NCBI GenBank assembly: GCA_964468645.1 | Contig: CAYXUU010000015.1 | Location: 35,491-99,490, forward strand | Length of the DNA: 64,000 bases | Source: JAIOZK01 sp964468645 | GTDB taxonomy: Bacteria; Bacteroidota; Bacteroidia; Bacteroidales; JAIOZK01 | Direction of reading: 5' to 3' | Shown here: piece after piece, positions 52,412 through 61,477 of the stretch | Layout: each line of letters begins with the position of its first letter | Numbering within the stretch: the stretch's first letter is position 1 | The notes under the pieces: model-generated | What the model saw: only the letters and a program-made list of their open reading frames with translations | Told to the model about the DNA's origin: nothing | Databases searched by the model: none | Program-made: the position numbers and the translations under genes

Positions 52412-53626
52412 ATGAAGATTATATTTAGTTTCATATTAATATTCTCTTTCATCTTCAATCTAAAATGCCAGAAACTTGAACCGGGTAAAATAATCGATAC
52501 AGTAGTTTGCATTGAAAGTCCCGATCAATCCTATGCTGTGTATATCCCATCATATTATTCCACAGATACAAGCTGGCCAATCATATATCTTTTCGATCCG
52601 GCAGCCAGAGGCAAGCTTGCTGTTGACCTATTCAGCAGTGCTGCGGAACAATATGGATACATTGTGCTATGTTCCAACAACAGCAGAAACGGGCCCTGGG
52701 ATCCCATAAACGCTGCAGCTGAAGCTATGTTCATGGATGCAGAAGAACGATTTTCCATAGATGAACAAAATATATTTATTGGTGGTTTTTCAGGAGGAGC
52801 AAGAAGTGCTGTGAGGCTTGCCATGTTGAATCGATCTGTAGATGGTGTTATTGGTTGTGGTGCTGGTTTTCCGGTGAATTATGCCCCACAATCGGGATTA
52901 AAGTTCTTATATCTTGGAATAGTAGGTAATCAGGATTATAACTACAATGAAATGTTTGCCCTGCATCATGATCTCGATTCCCTTAATGTCCCAAACCTGT
53001 TTATTGTATTTAATGGAAGGCATGATTGGCCACCTGAAGATATCGTCACAGAAGCATTTTTTCGTCTAAGACCTCCAGATCAATCCATCACTGACAACCA
53101 GACAGGGATCTTTTTTAATTTCCCGGAAACCGATCCGGAACTTATTTCAATAGAATTCGATGAACAGGATGAGGTGATCACTGTCCTCAACGAGATCAAA
53201 TGGAATTTTATCAGGAAAGAAACTCCGATAACGAATAAATCCTGGTGGAACAGGAAAATTAAAGATTACACAAAATTGACCGAAAATGAGGACGCTCCCC
53301 TAAAGTTAATGGGGCATCGATTACTGGAATATGTTTGGGCACAGGCCTGGTATAACTTCGAATTATATTATGAAACAGAACAATATGAGCTCTCTTTGGA
53401 GTATGCAAAACTCGGGGTGAATGCCAATCCCGGCTCCTGGTACCCGCATTTCCTGCTGGCTCTAAATTATATTAAACTCAATGATAACCAGGCAGCCATA
53501 AAGGAAATTGAACAGGCCTTGTTATGTGAGGATGCTGATATCGAATATATCATCAATAATGATGCAATCCAGAAGTTGAAAGATATCAGGCAGTTTAACA
53601 AACTACTTAATAAATATGTACAATGA
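52412..53626 (+). CDS. Secreted alpha/beta-hydrolase with C-terminal TPR-like region
   Basis: The 404-residue protein has a signal peptide (IIFSFILIFSFIFNLKCQ) and an alpha/beta-hydrolase domain (about 30-215). The nucleophile elbow is GGFSGGARSAVRL with Ser about 126, and the likely catalytic His is in FNGRHDWPPEDI (about 205). The C-terminal part (about 290-400) has TPR-like helices (LSLEYAKLGVNANPGSWYPH and IKLNDNQAAIKEIEQAL). It resembles PHB-depolymerase or esterase-like secreted enzymes. The substrate is unknown. Confidence 0.8.
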   Translation: MKIIFSFILIFSFIFNLKCQKLEPGKIIDTVVCIESPDQSYAVYIPSYYSTDTSWPIIYLFDPAARGKLAVDLFSSAAEQYGYIVLCSNNSRNGPWDPINAAAEAMFMDAEERFSIDEQNIFIGGFSGGARSAVRLAMLNRSVDGVIGCGAGFPVNYAPQSGLKFLYLGIVGNQDYNYNEMFALHHDLDSLNVPNLFIVFNGRHDWPPEDIVTEAFFRLRPPDQSITDNQTGIFFNFPETDPELISIEFDEQDEVITVLNEIKWNFIRKETPITNKSWWNRKIKDYTKLTENEDAPLKLMGHRLLEYVWAQAWYNFELYYETEQYELSLEYAKLGVNANPGSWYPHFLLALNYIKLNDNQAAIKEIEQALLCEDADIEYIINNDAIQKLKDIRQFNKLLNKYVQ

Positions 53627-53943
53627 TATCCGAACACCGATTAATGATATGCGATATGGGATCTATATTTGATTGGTTTATCAGACAGCTAATTACCCGC
53701 CCAGATTCTTTTAGGCAGTTTTGTCTCCCTATTAAATCAAAATTATTTCAATTAATAAATACCTCAAAAATCGAATATCGTTAATCGGTGTTCAATATTG
53801 AAGAATTGTTATTTAGTTGGTTTAATTTCTCTGCGATTAAGGGACTGCTTACTCCCTTGACTTTGGTTTTGTCGCCACACGATTGAAGGACTACTTACTG
53901 CGTACTGCATATCGCTTCCTGCATCAAAGTATCCGCTCCAACA
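53627..53943. other. 317-bp non-coding region with a 24-bp inverted repeat
   Basis: Arms at 53632-53655 and 53770-53793 match at 22 of 24 positions (gaacaccgattaa core) and enclose 114 bp. Both arms are themselves heptad-phased. Further heptads (ggactac, ttactgc, gtactgc) lie at about 53896-53930, just after the stop of the next minus-strand gene. Similar ggactatttactg text follows the related gene at 61478. Confidence 0.65.
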
Positions 53944-55016
53944 TCACTGCTCCAGAGCCTCGATCCGTGCTTTTAAAGCTTCATTTTCGGCCTTAAGTTC
54001 TTTAACAGCATTAATAAGCATATAGGTAATTTCATTGGGATCGATTTCCCTGAAGTCGGAGATATCGTTCACCTCTATATCATGAACCATGGAAGGCACC
54101 ACCTGCTCAACTTCCTGGGCGATAAGCCCGACATAGGATGCTGTACCCCAACCGAATTCCTTTTTGTAGTTGAAATGTACCGGTCGGAGCTGCAGCAATT
54201 CTGCAAGCCCTCTGTTGTAGTCCAGTATATTTTCTTTGGAGCGAATATCGCTGAATATGGTCCAGAGGCCACCACCCGGTTTATTGGCTGTGCCGATTAC
54301 AGAAAATTTTGCAGTAGGGCTCGTGGTTCCTATCCCAAACTTTTCATCATCATCAATTGTGGCATTAATAGTACTCCTGTTCCCAGGTGAAAGGACGAAG
54401 AGTACTCATTCACCAGGTACATGGCATTCATACCGGAACCGGTATAAATGGATCCTGCTGCACCAGTAAAACCCAGAGCTCCGCTTACACTCCCACCATC
54501 CTGGCTGAGCTCCAGGCGTGGATTACCATCTTCTCCGATGTCCTCAGCATCGGCATCAATAATGATTTTTGCATCTCCGATATCCTCGATATGTATGTGT
54601 GCTAAGGGATTATTTGTTCCTATACCGGCCCCTACAGTACTTATGACTGATAGGCATGAGAAATCGTGATCCCCGGTGAATTTGTTTCCAAAAACAGTAC
54701 CCAGACTTTGCCAGCCGGCTGAACCGCCGCTATCAGAGGCCAGGAGCTTCCCTGCTCCCTGGTTGCCATCTATCATTTTTATGTTTCCTGCCACATGCAG
54801 TTTTGAATCAGGGCTATCGGTGCCAATGCCTATATACCCGTTAGACGATTTGATGAACATGGCTTCAACAGGAGAACCACCGTTATCACCTTTTATATGC
54901 AGGATTGCTCCGCTACCCGGGTCGCTGCCGTCTTTGTTGATGGCTACCTGGGCGGTGGTATTTAAACTTACTATTAATAATGGAATGGTGAGTAAAGAAA
55001 TGATCATCTTTTTCAT
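53944..55016 (-). pseudogene. Tail-fibre-like surface protein with S74-type chaperone domain, frameshifted
   Basis: The ATG at 55014-55016 gives a signal peptide (IISLLTIPLLIVSLNTTAQ), then a phage-tail-fibre-like stem (KSSNGYIGIGTDSPDSKLHV). The first frame breaks after FHLGTG near 54380 and ends at a stop near 54330. The second frame (54391 down to 53944) continues smoothly with STINATIDDDEKFGIGTTSP and SKENILDYNRGLAELLQLRP. It ends in the intramolecular-chaperone tail (YVGLIAQEVEQVVPSMV and the coiled coil KAENEALKARIEALEQ). A single-base loss explains the break; it may be a sequencing error. Confidence 0.75.
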
Positions 55017-55297
55017 GGTCGTGGTTTTGGGGATTTGGTAACCGTAAATATAATAAATAATGTAATTAGATATATAATTAATGTTACAGGTTACAGGTTG
55101 CAAGTAGTTCTGGAAACAAGAAGTTAGAAGCTGAATATTCTATAAATTCATAATACTAAACACGTAGTAGCAAGAAGTTTTGATCATTGAATATTGGGTT
55201 TTGGGATTTATTTGTTTTTTGTTTTTGGGATTTGGAATTTACACACTCACAAGACATTACTAATAGTTGTCATTGGTAGTGGAAGCGAAGGGCAGAA
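55017..55297. other. 281-bp spacer with heptad arrays
   Basis: Units such as gttacag (about 55083-55096) and tgggttt, tgggatt and atttgga (about 55186-55240) keep 7-nt phase. No gene is recognised. Confidence 0.55.
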
Positions 55298-56602
55298 CTA
55301 ACTGAACCTGATCGCTTTCACCGGTGTGATGCGTGCGATGATATAGGAAGGAAGGATGAGTATCAGCATACATGCCAATAATGTTCCGATATTTATAAGG
55401 ACAAGATGCCATACTTTCAGTATCACAGGAACAACGCTAACGTAATACGATTCCTGGGGAAGCCCGACAAGCCCTGTATAGTATTGTATTAGGCCCAGGC
55501 CTATTCCAATAATATTTCCCCACAATAATCCTGTTCCGATAATGTAGGCTGCCTGATAAATAAACACTCTCCTGATTACAACATTTCTTGCACCAAGTGC
55601 CTTGAGTATCCCTATCATATTGGTTCTTTCAAGGATAAGGATCAACAATGTTGAAATCATGGTTATCCCGGCAACCAGTACCATCAGTATGAGGATGATG
55701 ATGACATTCATATCCTGTAACTCCAGCCAGTCGAACATCTGCGGATAAACATCTTTAATGGAACGTGCATCAAGATCATAACCGATGTTATTGAAGACAT
55801 AATCGGTCATCTCTTCAAGCTCATTAAAATCCCTGATCAATACTTCAAAGCCGCTTACCTGCTCATTTTCCCATCTGTTTAAACGCTGTATGTGTTTTAT
55901 GTCACCAATGATGAACAACTTATCAAATTCCTCAAGGCCTGTTTCATATATACCTCCGATACTAAATCTCCGGCCTCTTGCCTGCGACTGATCCCCTGAA
56001 ATAAAGTACATCTTTAAAGGATCACCTGTTTTCAGTTTCATCATAGAAGCCAGTGACCTGGAAATTAATACATCATTATTAATCAATGTGTCATTGATCC
56101 TGACCGGTGCACCCTCAATAATTTTATTTTTGAAAAAATCCCAGTTAAAATCACCTGATATGCCTTTTAACACAACTCCCTGTATCTGGTCTTCTGCCTT
56201 GATGATCCCTGCTTTATTTGCAAACACCTGGACATGGTCTATTCCTTCAATTGTATCAATCCATGGATAAAACGATTGCCTGCTGCTTACGGGGGAACTT
56301 TCATACGAAACATTATTATCATAATTACTGATCTGGATATGAGATCCAAAACCTATGACCTTATTTCGTATCTCCGTTTGAAAACCTGTTACAATTGCAA
56401 CTGCGAGTATCATCACCGCAAGGCCAAGCGCAATACTGATAACGGAAATCCTGATGATAGGCCTTGAGATACCATCCCCTTTTCCCTGAATTAAATGACG
56501 GGCTATGAATAATTCGGTGTTCAAAACTACGTTTTTTACAAAAGTAGGAAAAGATAGGATACCCTTAATTCTACCTTTGTTTACCTTTGTATGAACGATC
56601 AA
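55298..56602 (-). CDS. LolC/E-like ABC transporter permease
   Basis: The protein of up to 434 residues has an N-terminal membrane helix (ISVISIALGLAVMILAVAIV), a large periplasmic MacB-like domain (about 75-295) and three C-terminal helices of the FtsX domain (about 300-430). Motifs include TMISTLLILILERTNMIGIL and KALGARNVVIRRVF. It resembles the permeases that release lipoproteins from the inner membrane. The first ~27 residues may be untranslated; a TTG near 56523 (NTELFIARHLI) is an alternative start. No ATPase partner is adjacent. Confidence 0.87.
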   Translation of the reverse strand: MIVHTKVNKGRIKGILSFPTFVKNVVLNTELFIARHLIQGKGDGISRPIIRISVISIALGLAVMILAVAIVTGFQTEIRNKVIGFGSHIQISNYDNNVSYESSPVSSRQSFYPWIDTIEGIDHVQVFANKAGIIKAEDQIQGVVLKGISGDFNWDFFKNKIIEGAPVRINDTLINNDVLISRSLASMMKLKTGDPLKMYFISGDQSQARGRRFSIGGIYETGLEEFDKLFIIGDIKHIQRLNRWENEQVSGFEVLIRDFNELEEMTDYVFNNIGYDLDARSIKDVYPQMFDWLELQDMNVIIILILMVLVAGITMISTLLILILERTNMIGILKALGARNVVIRRVFIYQAAYIIGTGLLWGNIIGIGLGLIQYYTGLVGLPQESYYVSVVPVILKVWHLVLINIGTLLACMLILILPSYIIARITPVKAIRFS

Positions 56603-56649
56603 ATATTTCTTAACCGCAAAGCCGCAGTGGGCGCAAAGAAAAAATTCCT

Positions 56650-57831
56650 ATGAGCAGAATAATAATCATATTAATAGCAACCATTGGTGTCATTATAACA
56701 GCGCAGGGGCAGAAAATCATTTATCCGGAGGATATTAAAACAGGGGCAGAAAAAACAGAACTATATTATCCACTCATAAAGGATAAACGGACAGCTGTTG
56801 TGAGTAATCATACCTCAATGGTTGGAGAAATGCACCTGGTTGACACACTGGTATCTATGGAATTTAAGGTAGTGAAAGTCTTCAGCCCCGAACACGGCTT
56901 CCGGGGAACTGCTGGCGCAGGTGACACCATTGATAGTGAAACCGACATTAAAACCGGGCTTCAGGTCATATCCCTGTATGGCACTCATAAAAAACCGACT
57001 GCAGAAGATCTTGCAGGAGTAGATGTTGTACTTTTCGATATTCAGGATGTTGGAATACGGGTTTATACATACATTTCCACCATGACTTACATTATGGAAG
57101 CATGCGCGGAAAATGATATCCCTGTTATTATCCTCGACAGGCCAAATCCGAACGGACATTATATTGATGGCCCCCTCCTTGATACCTCATTCAGATCTTT
57201 TGTCGGGCTACATCCTGTACCACTGGTACATGGTATGACGATTGGTGAATATGCTCGAATGGTGAATGGCGAGGGCTGGCTTGGAGATGCTATTAAATGC
57301 GACCTTGAAGTGATACCGGTTGAGAACTATGCGCATAAAATGCTTTATCAACTACCGGTAAAACCCTCGCCGAACCTGCCAAATATGAACGCTGTTTACC
57401 TGTATCCTTCCCTGGTATTGTTTGAAGGAACCATGGTAAGCATTGGACGTGGCACAGATCATCCATTTGAAGTTATCGGCCATCCCGATTTTCTGATAGG
57501 TAGCTTTGTTTTTACTCCGGAAAGTAAACCCAGTGCTCAAAGCCCAAAACATGAAGGCAAACATTGTTATGGCACAGGACTGATCAACCTGACCGGCCAT
57601 GCAGGTATTCCTGATTCTATCTGCCTGCACTGGCTGCTTGGCTATTATGATTTTTTTAAAGACCGTGATGATTTCTTCATTTCTTATTTTAATACACTCG
57701 CTGGTAGCAATCAACTTAAAACCTTGATAATAAATGGCAAATCGGAGGCTGAAATAAAAGCTTCCTGGCAGGAAGGCCTAGGGAAGTTTGAGAAGATCAG
57801 GGAGAAATATCTGTTGTATGAGGATTTTTAG
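56650..57831 (+). CDS. DUF1343 protein, NamZ-like exo-muramidase
   Basis: The 393-residue protein has a signal peptide (IIIILIATIGVIITAQGQ) and the DUF1343 fold signatures VVSNHTSMVG, VFSPEHGFRGTAGAG, DIQDVGIRVYTYISTM, DRPNPNGHYIDGP and RGTDHPFEVIG. The Glu and His of SPEHGFRG are candidate active-site residues. Characterised members (NamZ) remove non-reducing N-acetylmuramic acid from peptidoglycan fragments. Together with mpl this suggests cell-wall recycling. It is divergent from the LolC/E-like gene. Confidence 0.92.
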   Translation: MSRIIIILIATIGVIITAQGQKIIYPEDIKTGAEKTELYYPLIKDKRTAVVSNHTSMVGEMHLVDTLVSMEFKVVKVFSPEHGFRGTAGAGDTIDSETDIKTGLQVISLYGTHKKPTAEDLAGVDVVLFDIQDVGIRVYTYISTMTYIMEACAENDIPVIILDRPNPNGHYIDGPLLDTSFRSFVGLHPVPLVHGMTIGEYARMVNGEGWLGDAIKCDLEVIPVENYAHKMLYQLPVKPSPNLPNMNAVYLYPSLVLFEGTMVSIGRGTDHPFEVIGHPDFLIGSFVFTPESKPSAQSPKHEGKHCYGTGLINLTGHAGIPDSICLHWLLGYYDFFKDRDDFFISYFNTLAGSNQLKTLIINGKSEAEIKASWQEGLGKFEKIREKYLLYEDF

Positions 57832-58316
57832 TTCTGAGTTCTGAGTTCTGAGTTCTGAGTTTTGAGTTTTGAGTTCTGAGTTCTGAGTTTTGAGTTTTGA
57901 GTTGGTGGTTCAAAACCTTCCGGAGTGCGACGAAGGAGAACCTGGAAGAGTTTTGATGATAAATAGTTTGAAGTTACCAGTCCGAAGTTTGAAGTTGTAT
58001 AACTGGCAAACTAATTTCAAACTGGTAACTTCAAACTGGTAATTCCGATACACTCGTCACTCGCTATCGGGATTTCGTTTCGCTACGCTTTACTCAACTT
58101 TGAACTCTTCATACTTCCAATGTCCTATTCACCACTTATCTATTTGTATCTATGGCATAGGCCATAACAGCAGTTTTCCCGACACAACAAATTCCCAGTA
58201 TGGGAATCCAGTAACAAACATATTGATTGTATAATACTATATATCAATAATTTATATTGAAAAAATATATTTGGTACATAAATTGACTATATAATAATGT
58301 ATCAATCGATCAAATT
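57832..58316. other. 485-bp repeat-rich region upstream of the LruC gene
   Basis: It holds a 7-bp tandem run (gttctga/gttttga) at 57833-57905 and a palindrome CAAAACCTTCC/GGAAGAGTTTTG at 57911-57955, whose loop contains CGACGAAGGAG, also found inside qmoB. A 16-bp inverted repeat (GTTTGAAGTTACCAGT near 57968, complement near 58019) follows, then CCGATA/TATCGG at about 58046-58071. A TAnnTTTG promoter lies at 58267-58274. Confidence 0.7.
58267..58274 (+). promoter_or_regulatory. Predicted -7 box for the LruC gene
   Basis: TATATTTG matches the Bacteroidota consensus, 42 bp before the start codon, in an AT-rich stretch. Confidence 0.5.
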
Positions 58317-60704
58317 ATGAAAAGATTAGTTTTACTATTAATCGCCACGGGTTTTATCCTTGTTTCCTGCCAGAAGGAGTTTGACCGGAAGGATGACAAT
58401 ACCCCCATTGCTGAGGTCAATTTCGACGATCTCAGTATCGATCCCGGTTTCGACTGGAAACTATCCCACGATATTGAATTCACTATTGATGCAATTGATG
58501 GCCTTGTTAAAATAACCTCCCTGGATGGGAATATCGTTTATCACAAAGGGATGAATCAGGATCCTTCCAAAGCTTATAATATCGCCATTAACATTCCTGA
58601 CATGGTGGATAATGTCCTTGTAAATAACACAGTTTATGCAATTGATGGTCACACTGCACAGATGCTAAAATCAACAGTGTCCCTCCGACCTGAAGAATTG
58701 GTACAACTTATAAACTCGGAGAAAAAGCTTCTCAACAGCGGAACCTTAAGTTTTGGCCCTGACTATACCTTCAATACCAACTTATACAGATTTCTTGATG
58801 CAGCTACCCTTGATGCAAACAGGGTGGTGGTTGCTTATACCGATGCCTCTAAAAAGAGATACGGAACTGCAAGGATTGGAACAATTTCAGGTAATACCAT
58901 AACCTGGGGTCCGGAAAAGATATTTAATAAAGCCGATACCCGGGAGATCCAGGTAACTTCACTAGGTACGGGAAAATTCTTTATCGCTTATTCTGATAGG
59001 GGAAATTCCAGTTATGGTACAGTGATCATCGGAAAGTCCGGAACAGATGTAATTTCTTTTGGCACTGAACAGGTTTTCAATAATGCATCAACAGGATATA
59101 TTGCGTGTGATATGCTTGATAACAGCAACATTGTTGTTGCTTACAGGGATAATGGTGACGGTGGTCGTGGAGATGTCACTTATGGTCAGATATCAGGCGC
59201 CGCCATCAGTTGGAAAAACAATCGGATTTTTGAATCGCAGAAAGCGCAATATATTGCTATAGCTTCGCTGGATGCTACAACTTTTGTAATTGCCTATATG
59301 CAATACGGAACATCGATAAGGGGATTAGCCCGTATAGGATATCTTTCCGGAAGTAAAATAATGCTCGGTAAAAGCAAGGAATTCAATGCAGGAACAACCG
59401 GAAGTACTACTGTTGCCCGAATTTCTGCTAATAAGTTTGCAATTGCTTACAATGACGTTGGAAATTCTAATTACGGCACCAGCATCGTTGGAACCAGGGC
59501 GGGCAGCAACATAACACTGGGATCTGAAATTGTTATTAATAGCGCATCGACTTCCTATATTGAAATCAAATTGTTTGATACGGATAAAATGCTGGTAGTT
59601 TTTACTGACCAAGGCAGTTCAAGCAATGGGACTGCTAAAGTAGGTGATATCTCAGGTAGTTCAATCACATGGGGCACAAATAAGTTCGTCTATAATAATG
59701 GCGACTCCAGATTAAATGCCCTGACTGTACTGAATACTGTGAAATTCTTTGCAGGATTCCAGGACATGAGCAATAACTACGGTGAGGGCTTAATAGGCAC
59801 ATACGCAGTAGCAATACCGGATGCTGATGGTGATGGGGTTCCCGATTCAGAGGATGACTATCCGAATGATCCCGACAGGGCATTTGATAATTACTTTCCT
59901 GCAGCAGGATTTGGAAGTCTTGCATATGAAGACCTTTGGCCCGGTAAAGGGGATTATGATTTTAATGATGTGGTTGTGGACTATCAGTTTCAAACAGTTA
60001 CCAATGCCTCAAATAAAGTAGTTGAAATATTCGGCGCTTTCGTAAGCAAGGCAAGCGGTGCTTTCCTGCATAATGGTTTTGGATTTAATTTACCGGATGC
60101 AGCCACTGCATTTGAAGGGAATCCACAAAAACTTAGCGTAAGCGGGTATGACATCCAGGAAGGACACATAAGCTTAAACAATTATGGACATGAGAGTGGC
60201 CAATCCAAACCAACCATCATTGTATTCGATGATATCTTTAACCTGCTGACTCATCCGGGATCAGGAACAGGTGCCAACACCGAACAGGATAAACCTTTTG
60301 TCCAGTTCGACACCCTGGTAATTACCATGTTACCAGATGATAATTTCACACAGAGTGATTTCTCTCTGTCAACATGGAATCCATTTATTATAATCGATCA
60401 GACAAGAGGACATGAAGTTCATCTGCCTGATTATGAACCAACTAACCTTGCAGACCAATCTATTTTTGGCACCTGGGAAGATGATTCCGATCCTGCCATT
60501 TTCAGGTATTATAAGTCAATAAATAACCTTCCATGGGCAATTGATATTCCCTCGGCATTTGAATGGCCGGCCGAAAAGAAAGAGATCACCTCTGCCTATC
60601 TTCATTTTGCCGAATGGGCAGAAAGTTCAGGACAGCAATACACAGATTGGTATGAGGATATTGCAGGATACAGGGATGAGTCTAAAATTTACAATGTTCC
60701 TTAA
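58317..60704 (+). CDS. LruC-domain lipoprotein with beta-propeller-like repeats
   Basis: The 795-residue protein has a lipoprotein signal (LLLIATGFILVSC, Cys about 19). About seven repeats of ~50 residues follow (about 140-500) with the pattern V.AY.D.G....G....G.ISG..ITWG (for example NTITWGPEKIFNKADTREIQ). A calcium-type Asp-rich linker DADGDGVPDSEDDYPNDPD comes next, then a C-terminal LruC domain (about 525-790; YEDLWPGKGDYDFNDVVVDY). It is probably displayed on the cell surface; LruC proteins have no firm function. A glycoside-hydrolase relic follows directly. Confidence 0.87.
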   Translation: MKRLVLLLIATGFILVSCQKEFDRKDDNTPIAEVNFDDLSIDPGFDWKLSHDIEFTIDAIDGLVKITSLDGNIVYHKGMNQDPSKAYNIAINIPDMVDNVLVNNTVYAIDGHTAQMLKSTVSLRPEELVQLINSEKKLLNSGTLSFGPDYTFNTNLYRFLDAATLDANRVVVAYTDASKKRYGTARIGTISGNTITWGPEKIFNKADTREIQVTSLGTGKFFIAYSDRGNSSYGTVIIGKSGTDVISFGTEQVFNNASTGYIACDMLDNSNIVVAYRDNGDGGRGDVTYGQISGAAISWKNNRIFESQKAQYIAIASLDATTFVIAYMQYGTSIRGLARIGYLSGSKIMLGKSKEFNAGTTGSTTVARISANKFAIAYNDVGNSNYGTSIVGTRAGSNITLGSEIVINSASTSYIEIKLFDTDKMLVVFTDQGSSSNGTAKVGDISGSSITWGTNKFVYNNGDSRLNALTVLNTVKFFAGFQDMSNNYGEGLIGTYAVAIPDADGDGVPDSEDDYPNDPDRAFDNYFPAAGFGSLAYEDLWPGKGDYDFNDVVVDYQFQTVTNASNKVVEIFGAFVSKASGAFLHNGFGFNLPDAATAFEGNPQKLSVSGYDIQEGHISLNNYGHESGQSKPTIIVFDDIFNLLTHPGSGTGANTEQDKPFVQFDTLVITMLPDDNFTQSDFSLSTWNPFIIIDQTRGHEVHLPDYEPTNLADQSIFGTWEDDSDPAIFRYYKSINNLPWAIDIPSAFEWPAEKKEITSAYLHFAEWAESSGQQYTDWYEDIAGYRDESKIYNVP

Positions 60705-60719
60705 GCTCAGTTTATTTTC

Positions 60720-61288
60720 AATCGTTTATATATACTGAATGGGAAAGCATGAGTGGCGTTGGATTCAACCAGGTTGAAAATGCACCATATAATGGCCCCG
60801 GCCACTGGAACGATCCCGATATGCTTGTTCTGGGATGGGTTGGATGGGGGCCTAACCTCCACCCTACCAAACTTACCCCTGATGAGCAATATACACATAT
60901 CAGTTTGTGGTGCCTGCTATCTGTTCCATTGCTTCTTGGTAACGATCTCGACAGACTGGATGCCTTTACACTGAACCTGTTAACCAACGATGAAGTGTTG
61001 GCCATTAACCAGGATCCGCTGGGCAAACAGGCCACACCGGTTATCATTGATGGTGATATACAGGTCTGGGCCAAAGAGCTTTCAAACGGTGATAAGGCTG
61101 TAGGTATATTTAATCTAGGTGATAAGACAATAGATTATAATTTAAATCTCAGCAGATATGCCCTGAATGATATCATCATAATCCGTGATCTCTGGAGGCA
61201 GGTAATGATTGAGCCCTATGAAAACTTTTTCGGTGTATCAATACCCTCTCATGGGGTGATCCTGATCAGGGTTCTCAATGGGTGTTAA
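60720..61288 (+). pseudogene. C-terminal fragment of a GH27 alpha-galactosidase-like enzyme
   Basis: The frame from TEWESMSGVGFNQ onward matches the GH27 C-terminal half: NGPGHWNDPDMLVLGWVG, SVPLLLGNDLDRL and VLAINQDPLGKQ. The C-terminal beta domain follows to residue 179 (first ATG at 60749). The (beta/alpha)8 half with both catalytic Asp residues is missing. In-frame codons continue upstream only to the 3' end of the LruC gene without GH27 similarity. It is probably non-functional, the product of a deletion or an assembly join. Confidence 0.8.
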
Positions 61289-61477
61289 AAAAGTCATCGG
61301 ATTAGTGTCTATTCAACCTCAGTAAAAATTTAATACTTTGTTGCCTTTATTGGCAGTAGTCATCCGATAACTTGAATCATGAATTAGGAATAATGTACCA
61401 ATATTAATCCTTCCAGGTCTTCGTTCCTCAGACTCTGGAAAGTCAAATCGTATATCGCACCGCGAATAAAGGACTAT
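61289..61477. other. 189-bp spacer with an inverted repeat
   Basis: GTCATCGGAT near 61292 and GTCATCCGAT near 61359 carry complementary ATCGGAT/ATCCGAT cores. Heptad-like ggactat/ttactga text precedes the 3' end of the next gene. No gene is seen. Confidence 0.5.
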
